Shown here: positions 58,763-64,000 of the stretch, piece after piece
Layout: each line of letters opens with the position of its first letter
How positions within the stretch are numbered: position 1 is the stretch's first letter
Assembly: GCA_035541735.1 (NCBI GenBank)
Contig: DATKMS010000096.1
Location: 22,024-86,023 of the forward strand
From: DATKMS01 sp035541735
Lineage (GTDB): Bacteria > Desulfobacterota > Binatia > HRBIN30
Direction: 5' to 3'
Length of the DNA stretch: 64,000 nt
Notes under the pieces: model-generated
Told to the model about the DNA's origin: nothing
The model's database searches: none
Seen by the model: only the letters and a program-made list of their open reading frames with translations
Made by a program: the position numbers and the translations under genes

Positions 58763-60871
58763 CTACGGTGCAGCTATCGAAACGCTGGCGTCGAGCGGCA
58801 GATCGCGCGACGAAGACCCCACCTCGATCACGTAGCTGATCGGCTCGACAACAAAGGTGTTCGCACCAACATCCCAAAACCCCAGATCGGCCGCCGGAAC
58901 CGCTAGGGCTACCGTCTTGGTCTGGCCGGGCGCGAGCGTGACGCGCTGGAAGGCCTTGAGATCACGCACCGCGCGGTCGACGCGCGACCCCTCGTATCCG
59001 ACGTAGAGCTGCACCACCTCCTCGCCGCTGACCGCACCCGTGTTCTTGACGTCCACGTTGGCACGCAACTCTCCGTTAGGCGCGATGGTGCTTGCAGCGA
59101 GCCTGAGGTTGCTGAACGCAAAGGTCGTGTAGCTCAGGCCGAAGCCGAACGGGTAGCGCGGTTCGAGGCCGTTCTTATCGACATAGCGATAGCCGTGGTA
59201 GTAACCATACTCGACGTTGATCTGGTCGTTCACGAATGGCGGGAGCTGATCGGCCGAACGCGGCACGGTCACGTCGAGTTTACCCGACGGGTTGACGTCG
59301 CCGAACAACACCTCGGCAATGGCATTGCCGCCTTCGGTGCCCGGATACCAGGCCATGAGGATCGCCGCGACCTGATCGACGAAGGGCTCGACGATGATCG
59401 CACTGCCGCCCTCCAGCATGACGATCGTGCGCGGGTTATGGCGCGCGACGTCCAGAATGAGCTGCTGCTGGTCGGTGGAGAGATCGAGCGTCTTGCGATC
59501 ACCGATGCCGGGTGTGGCCTGTTGCCCCTCGCCTTCGTCGGCGGACGTGAGACCCACAACAACGACGGCCGCGTCGGCAGCACTGATCTGCGCGACATCG
59601 TCAGCGCTCAGCGTGTTGCGGCTCAGGTCGACGACCTCGACCGGACCGGCGTGTTTCTGAATCCCGGCCAGCGGCGTGATCGCGTAGGACGATCGCGCAT
59701 CGCTGCTGCCGGTGTCCCCGAGGTTCACCGTGTCGGCCAGTCCGCCGACGACTGCCACGCGGTGCAGCGAGGTACGTGACAGGGGCAGCGCGGCGCCATC
59801 GTTCTTCAGCAGAACAATCGCCCGACGCTCGACCTCGAGAGCGAGGGTCGTGTGCGCGGGGCTCTCCACTACCGTTGCCGGATCCAGGGGTGGCTTGCCG
59901 TCGAAGATGCCGAAGCGGAACTTGGCGCGCAGGATGCGCTGCACCGCTGCGTCGATCACATCGATCGGAACGCTGCCACCGTTGACGGCGTCGAGCAGCG
60001 GTTGCCCATAGAAGTGCGGGTACGGCATCTCGATGTCGAGGCCGGCGAAGGCAGACGGGACGGTGCTGTGCGTCGCGAAGAGCCAATCGGATTCGACGAA
60101 GCCGTCGAAGCCCCACTCGCCCAGGAGAATGTCATGCAGCAGGTGAGTGTTCTGACAGGCATAGACGCCGTTCACCTTCGGGTAGGCGCACATGATCGAG
60201 CCGACGCCGGCGTCGACGGCGCGCTTGAAGTGCGGCAGGTAGATCTCGCGCAGCGTGCGCTCATCGACGCTGACGTTTACCCGCATGCGGGTGTCTTCGA
60301 TGCTGTTCAGGGCCAGGTGCTTGGCACTGGCGATCATATGTTGCTGTACACCGCGGATGAAACCCGCGGCCATCGCACCCATGTGCACCTGGTCTTCGCC
60401 ATAGGTCTCCTGCGCGCGCCCCCAGCGCGGGTGGCGCAAGAGGTTGATTGTCGGGGCGAGCAGCACGTCATAGCCTTTCGCACGCGCCTCGGCGCCGATC
60501 GCCTCGCCGACGCGTGCCTCGAGGTCCGGATCGAAGGTGGCGCCGCGCGCGCTGCCGACGGGGAACGCGGTCGCCGGGCCGGTGGTGACGCTGACGCCGC
60601 GCATGCCGTCGACCATGTGGAAGCCGGGGATGCCGAGCCGCGTGTTGGCGGGTGTTCCGTTGATGTTGTGCGTGTCGGTAATCGGCACACCATGCATCTG
60701 CGCAATCTTCTCGTCGAGCGTCATCCTCGACAGCAGATCCTGGACGCGCGCCTCGACCGGGGCCGCGGGGTTGCGATACACCGGGCCACCGGGAACGACC
60801 GTATCGTCGTCGCCGCAGGCGGCCAGCGTCGACAGCACGAGGAGAAGGAGAAACGCACGCCGAGCTTGCAT
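58763..60871 (-). CDS. Family 3 glycoside hydrolase lipoprotein (beta-glucosidase-like)
   Basis: From the ATG at 60871 the product has 702 residues and a lipoprotein signal (FLLLLVLSTLAACGDDD). GH3 N-domain: ARVQDLLSRMTLDEKIAQMH, APTINLLRHPRWGRAQETYG, AKHLALNSIED, and the nucleophile Asp in WGFDGFVESDW. C-domain: AIVLLKNDGAALPL, AWYPGTEGGNAIAEVLFG, FGFGLSYTTFAF, and a Fn3-like end (EEVVQLYVGYEGS). Probably an exo-acting beta-glucosidase or xylosidase at the cell surface or in the periplasm. Divergent from a second GH3 gene across a 227-base gap. The open frame upstream of the signal is not used. Confidence 0.92.
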   Translation of the reverse strand: MQARRAFLLLLVLSTLAACGDDDTVVPGGPVYRNPAAPVEARVQDLLSRMTLDEKIAQMHGVPITDTHNINGTPANTRLGIPGFHMVDGMRGVSVTTGPATAFPVGSARGATFDPDLEARVGEAIGAEARAKGYDVLLAPTINLLRHPRWGRAQETYGEDQVHMGAMAAGFIRGVQQHMIASAKHLALNSIEDTRMRVNVSVDERTLREIYLPHFKRAVDAGVGSIMCAYPKVNGVYACQNTHLLHDILLGEWGFDGFVESDWLFATHSTVPSAFAGLDIEMPYPHFYGQPLLDAVNGGSVPIDVIDAAVQRILRAKFRFGIFDGKPPLDPATVVESPAHTTLALEVERRAIVLLKNDGAALPLSRTSLHRVAVVGGLADTVNLGDTGSSDARSSYAITPLAGIQKHAGPVEVVDLSRNTLSADDVAQISAADAAVVVVGLTSADEGEGQQATPGIGDRKTLDLSTDQQQLILDVARHNPRTIVMLEGGSAIIVEPFVDQVAAILMAWYPGTEGGNAIAEVLFGDVNPSGKLDVTVPRSADQLPPFVNDQINVEYGYYHGYRYVDKNGLEPRYPFGFGLSYTTFAFSNLRLAASTIAPNGELRANVDVKNTGAVSGEEVVQLYVGYEGSRVDRAVRDLKAFQRVTLAPGQTKTVALAVPAADLGFWDVGANTFVVEPISYVIEVGSSSRDLPLDASVSIAAP

Positions 60872-61017
60872 GCCAGAGGCTCCGCCGCGGCCCATGCCGA
60901 AGCCAGCCCGGCTGACGATCGCTACACCTCCATCAAGCCTGCCCATCGTTGTGCAAGTAGCATCCTGTAGCTTACGGCTGGCTGTCAACTGTGCGAGGTG
61001 ACGGGCTGGGTGTCTTC

Positions 61018-61031
61018 CAGCCCCGGGGCTG
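61018..61031. promoter_or_regulatory. Palindrome in the divergent GH3 promoter region
   Basis: CAGCCCCGGGGCTG is a perfect 14-base palindrome lying between the two divergent GH3 genes, about 147 bases from one start and 68 from the other. It may be an operator shared by both genes. No regulator gene is nearby. Confidence 0.35.
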
Positions 61032-61098
61032 ACGATGACCACTGCTGATGCCCGGGGTTCGGCTTCGCAACCCAGTTGAGCTACAGTGCCGTACGCTC

Positions 61099-63390
61099 AT
61101 GAGATACCGCGATGCAAGCCAGCCGCTCGACGAACGCGTGCGTGACTTGCTTGCACGCATGACACTCGACGAGAAGCTCGCACAGCTCGGCGGCGTGTGG
61201 TCGAGCGGCCTCATCGAAGACGGCCAGTTCTCCGAGCCGCGCGCCCGCGAGCAATTGGCGCACGGTACGGGACATATGACGCGGATTGGCGGAGCCACGG
61301 TTTTTTCGCCCGCCGAGAGCGCGCGCTTCGCCAACGCCATCCAGAAATTTCTCATCGAGCAGACCCGGCTCGGAATTCCAGCGATCATCCACGAGGAGAG
61401 CTGCGCCGGCTACCTGGCGCGCGACGCGACGTGCTTTCCACAGGCCATCGGACTGGCCGCGACCTGGGAGCCGCGGTTGATCGAAGCGATGGCCATGGCC
61501 ATCCGCACACAGATGCGCGCCGTGGGCGCACATCAGTCACTGGCGCCGGTACTCGACGTGGCGCGCGACCCGCGTTGGGGACGAACGGAGGAAACGTTCG
61601 GTGAGGACCCACATCTGATCGCCCGCATGGGAGTGGCATACGTTCGCGGTCTCCAGGGCGACGATCTGGCGCGTGGTGTGGTCGCCACGGGCAAGCACTT
61701 CGTGGGCTACGGTGCCTCCGAAGGCGGTATGAACTGGGCGCCGGCGCACATTCCACAGCGGGAACTGCTCGAGGTGTACGTGGCGCCGTTTGCGGCGGCG
61801 ATCAAGGAAGCGAAGCTGGCGTCGATCATGAACGCCTACAGCGAGGTCGACGGCGTACCGGCTGGAGCCTCGAGGGAACTACTGACCGATCTCCTGCGCG
61901 ATCAACTCGGCTTCGACGGCGTCGTCGTGTCCGACTACTACACGGTGCCGACCCTGATGAACTACCACCACATTGCGCGCGATGAAGGCGAGGCGGCACG
62001 CTGGGCGCTCGAGGCCGGCATCGACGTCGAGCTTCCCAACCTGCACTGCTATGGCGAGCCGCTACGCCAGGCCTTGCGACAGGGCCGCGTCGCCATGGCA
62101 CTCGTCGACGCAGCCGTCACCCGCGTCTTGCACATGAAGTTCCAACTCGGGCTGTTCGAACGTCCCTACGTCAATCCGGATGCGGCCAGTGCCGTCTTCG
62201 ACACCGCCGAACAGCGCGCCCTGGCACATCGCATTGCACAGAAATCAATCGTGCTCCTCAAGAACGACGCCGGCCTGCTGCCACTCAGCAAGACGCTGGC
62301 CTCCATTGCAGTGATCGGGCCGAGTGCCGGTAGCATCCGCTTGCTGCAGGGCGACTATCACTACCCGGCGCATCTGGAGATCATGTTCGGCGACATCGCG
62401 GAGGGCGATCCGTCGCCACGGCCCGCAGGCAGCGTGAACCTGGCGCAGCACTTCGTGCCGATGGTGACCGTGGTGGATGGCATCAGGCGCACGGTCTCGT
62501 CACGCACGGTCGTTCGCCACGTCCCCGGGTGCGACGTGCTTGGCGCGTCCACCACTGAGTTCGCCGCTGCCGTCGCCGCCGCGCGCGAGAGCGACGTGGC
62601 CATCATCGTCGTCGGTGACAAGTCGGGATTGGTGGACGGCTGCACCAGCGGTGAATCGATCGACCGCGCCGATCTCGGCTTGCCCGGCGTGCAGCAGCTA
62701 TTGGTCGAAGCGGTTGTGGCGACAAGACGTCCCGTTGTGGTCGTGCTGGTCAACGGGCGGCCATTGGCGCTTCCCTGGATCGCCGCGCATGTGCCGGCCG
62801 TGATCGAAGCCTGGTTGCCCGGTGAGGAAGGCGGTCGCGCCGTCGCCGACGTCTTGTTCGGCGATTACAATCCGGGTGGCAAGCTGCCGATCTCGCTGCC
62901 GGCAACGGTGGGACAGGTACCAGTGTACTACAATCACAAACCGTCCGGCGGCCGCTCTAACTGGAAGGGCGACTACGTAGGCGTCAGCAGCCGCCCGCTC
63001 TTCCCCTTCGGTCACGGCCTCAGCTTCACGCGCTTCGAGTACGCCAATCTGCGGATCGATCCGCAGCACGCCGCTCCGACCGACAGCGTGCGCATCCAAG
63101 TGGACGTCACCAATGTGGGAGACCGTGGCGGTGATGATGTCGTGCAGCTCTACGTTCGCGATGTCGTAGCGAGCGTCACCCGGCCGGTAAAGGAGTTACG
63201 GGGCTTCGAGCGGATCGCACTGGCAAGCGGCGAGCGCAAGCGTGTGGGCTTCGACTTGGCAGTCAGCCAGTTGGCGTTCTACGACCGGCAGATGCGGCAC
63301 AAAGTCGAGCCGGGAACGATCGAGGTCATGATCGGCAGCTCGTCGGAAGACATCCGCCTCACCGGACAGTTCGAGATTGTTGGAGTGTAG
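61099..63390 (+). CDS. Family 3 glycoside hydrolase (cytoplasmic-type beta-glucosidase/xylosidase-like)
   Basis: A 763-residue protein without signal peptide, ATG at 61099 before RYRDASQPLDERVRDLLARM. GH3 motifs: LAPVLDVARDPRWGRTEETF, GKHFVGYGASEGGMN, the nucleophile Asp in FDGVVVSDYYTV, KSIVLLKNDAGLLPLSKTL, AWLPGEEGGRAVADVLFGDY, FGHGLSFTRFEY and a C-terminal Fn3-like domain. It likely splits oligosaccharides from the non-reducing end in the cytoplasm, while its divergent partner works outside. The stop lies within a 28-base palindrome. Confidence 0.93.
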   Translation: MRYRDASQPLDERVRDLLARMTLDEKLAQLGGVWSSGLIEDGQFSEPRAREQLAHGTGHMTRIGGATVFSPAESARFANAIQKFLIEQTRLGIPAIIHEESCAGYLARDATCFPQAIGLAATWEPRLIEAMAMAIRTQMRAVGAHQSLAPVLDVARDPRWGRTEETFGEDPHLIARMGVAYVRGLQGDDLARGVVATGKHFVGYGASEGGMNWAPAHIPQRELLEVYVAPFAAAIKEAKLASIMNAYSEVDGVPAGASRELLTDLLRDQLGFDGVVVSDYYTVPTLMNYHHIARDEGEAARWALEAGIDVELPNLHCYGEPLRQALRQGRVAMALVDAAVTRVLHMKFQLGLFERPYVNPDAASAVFDTAEQRALAHRIAQKSIVLLKNDAGLLPLSKTLASIAVIGPSAGSIRLLQGDYHYPAHLEIMFGDIAEGDPSPRPAGSVNLAQHFVPMVTVVDGIRRTVSSRTVVRHVPGCDVLGASTTEFAAAVAAARESDVAIIVVGDKSGLVDGCTSGESIDRADLGLPGVQQLLVEAVVATRRPVVVVLVNGRPLALPWIAAHVPAVIEAWLPGEEGGRAVADVLFGDYNPGGKLPISLPATVGQVPVYYNHKPSGGRSNWKGDYVGVSSRPLFPFGHGLSFTRFEYANLRIDPQHAAPTDSVRIQVDVTNVGDRGGDDVVQLYVRDVVASVTRPVKELRGFERIALASGERKRVGFDLAVSQLAFYDRQMRHKVEPGTIEVMIGSSSEDIRLTGQFEIVGV

Positions 63391-63414
63391 GGGCACAGCG
63401 CGCTGTGCCCCTAC
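63387..63414. repeat. Perfect 28-base palindrome at the 3' end of the second GH3 gene
   Basis: Left arm GTAGGGGCACAGCG (63387-63400) and right arm CGCTGTGCCCCTAC (63401-63414) are exact reverse complements without a loop. The GH3 stop codon is inside the left arm. It sits between convergent genes and may act as a bidirectional terminator or be one copy of a dispersed REP-like palindrome. No second copy is seen in the window. Confidence 0.7.
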
Positions 63415-63443
63415 CTGAGAAACCAAGCTTCGTTGGTGCAGCA

Positions 63444-64000
63444 CTATTCGGGCTGCTGCGTGACCTTCAACTCCACCCGCCGGTTCTCGGCGCGGCCTTC
63501 GGCGGTGTCGTTGGAAGCGACGGGATTGGACTTTCCAAAACCCTTCACCGTCATACGGGAGGCGGCAATGCCACCCTTGGCGAGGTAGTCGGCGACCGCC
63601 TGCGCGCGGCGCTCCGAGAGTTTCTGGTTGTAGGCCTCCGTGCCGATGCCGTCGGTATATCCGTCGACCGACAGCGCGATGTCCCTGTACTCCTTCAACG
63701 TGCTGATCGCCTCGTCGAGGATCGGTTGCGCATCCGCGCGGATATTCGACTTGTTGAAGTCGAAGTTCACACCGCGCAGGACGATCTTCTTCTTCGCGGG
63801 CGGGGCTGGCGGTGGTGGCGGCGGCGGGGCCTCGGCGACCACCGGTGGCGGCGGCAGAAAGTAGTGCTGGACGCTCAGCCCCGAGCTGATGAAGGTCAGA
63901 TTGTCGGTCGATCCCTTGACGGGATGGATGTAACTCGAGTCGCGTTGCAGAAAGATGCCCGCAAACGTGCCTCTCAGGAACTCGTAGTTCAACCCGCCGG
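63444..64000 (-). CDS. OmpA-family outer-membrane protein, C-terminal part (runs off the right edge)
   Basis: The visible part has the end of a beta-barrel (LTFISSGLSVQHYFLPPPP), a Pro-rich linker and the OmpA peptidoglycan-binding domain: VNFDFNKSNIRADAQPILDE, SVDGYTDGIGTEAYNQKLSE, RRAQAVADYLAKGG, KGFGKSNPVASN, and AENRRVELKV. The Asp and Arg that bind diaminopimelate are present. It anchors the outer membrane to the cell wall. The frame is open to the window edge, so the start lies outside. Confidence 0.92.
   Translation of the reverse strand, partial: GGLNYEFLRGTFAGIFLQRDSSYIHPVKGSTDNLTFISSGLSVQHYFLPPPPVVAEAPPPPPPPAPPAKKKIVLRGVNFDFNKSNIRADAQPILDEAISTLKEYRDIALSVDGYTDGIGTEAYNQKLSERRAQAVADYLAKGGIAASRMTVKGFGKSNPVASNDTAEGRAENRRVELKVTQQPE

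Noticed and set aside
1..64000. tRNA, rRNA, CRISPR arrays, riboswitches, complete insertion sequences
   Set aside because: I looked through the gaps between genes and found no cloverleaf, spaced repeats or paired terminal repeats. Gaps are short, and weak RNA elements could be missed by eye.

Overview
The window is about 64 kb of high-GC bacterial chromosome. An OmpA-type outer-membrane protein, a Wza-type export lipoprotein and TonB-free polysaccharide export genes indicate a Gram-negative organism. No rRNA, tRNA, CRISPR array or complete insertion sequence was seen. Coenzyme F420 genes (cofG, cofH, cofD, cofE), sigma-54 regulators and a decayed cohesin/dockerin-like protein with Pro-Thr linkers together suggest an uncultured deltaproteobacterial-type lineage (Desulfobacterota, Myxococcota or Binatota-like). 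That placement is inference; no marker gene here fixes the taxonomy.

Region 1 (1-6.7 kb, minus strand) is mostly housekeeping: sucD, ndk, rlmN, a diacylglycerol-kinase-family lipid kinase, mtnP, a PfkB sugar/nucleoside kinase and a polyprenyl-phosphate-type GT2. A probable intrinsic terminator follows, and then the start of a UDP-glucose dehydrogenase gene that runs off the left edge.

Region 2 (6.7-43.4 kb, minus strand) is one long exopolysaccharide locus of about 29 genes, many overlapping by 1-17 bases. In transcription order it starts with an ExeA-like ATPase with LysM and SPOR parts, a NusG/RfaH-like antiterminator, Wza, Wzz and a BY-kinase-like ATPase with degenerate motifs. Next come a Wzy/ligase, a FemAB-like acyltransferase, a DegT aminotransferase, a phosphoglycosyl transferase of unusual domain order, nucleotide-sugar enzymes, a methyltransferase and an HprK-like kinase. 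The rest includes glycosyltransferases, a carbamoyltransferase/SGNH/DUF5989 group, a 1432-residue three-module beta-helix protein, a sulfatase-fold protein lacking key residues, an ArnT-like membrane transferase, and an AlgI/AlgX-like acylation pair. No Wzx flippase and no exosortase were found.

Region 3 (43.5-51.1 kb) holds the regulators, transcribed divergently from about 45.8 kb. On the left are a poorly conserved kinase and a sigma-54 response regulator. On the right are a REC-like/AAA+/histidine-kinase chimera, a second sigma-54 response regulator, a REC-histidine kinase and a coupled protein of unknown function. Sigma-54 promoter-like sites lie in front of the ExeA-like gene and the REC-histidine kinase, so this block probably controls the polysaccharide locus.

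Region 4 (51.1-64 kb) holds the F420 cluster, glmU (minus strand), a frameshifted extracellular-protein remnant, two divergent family-3 glycoside hydrolases around a short palindrome, a perfect 28-base palindrome, and the 3' part of an OmpA-family gene.
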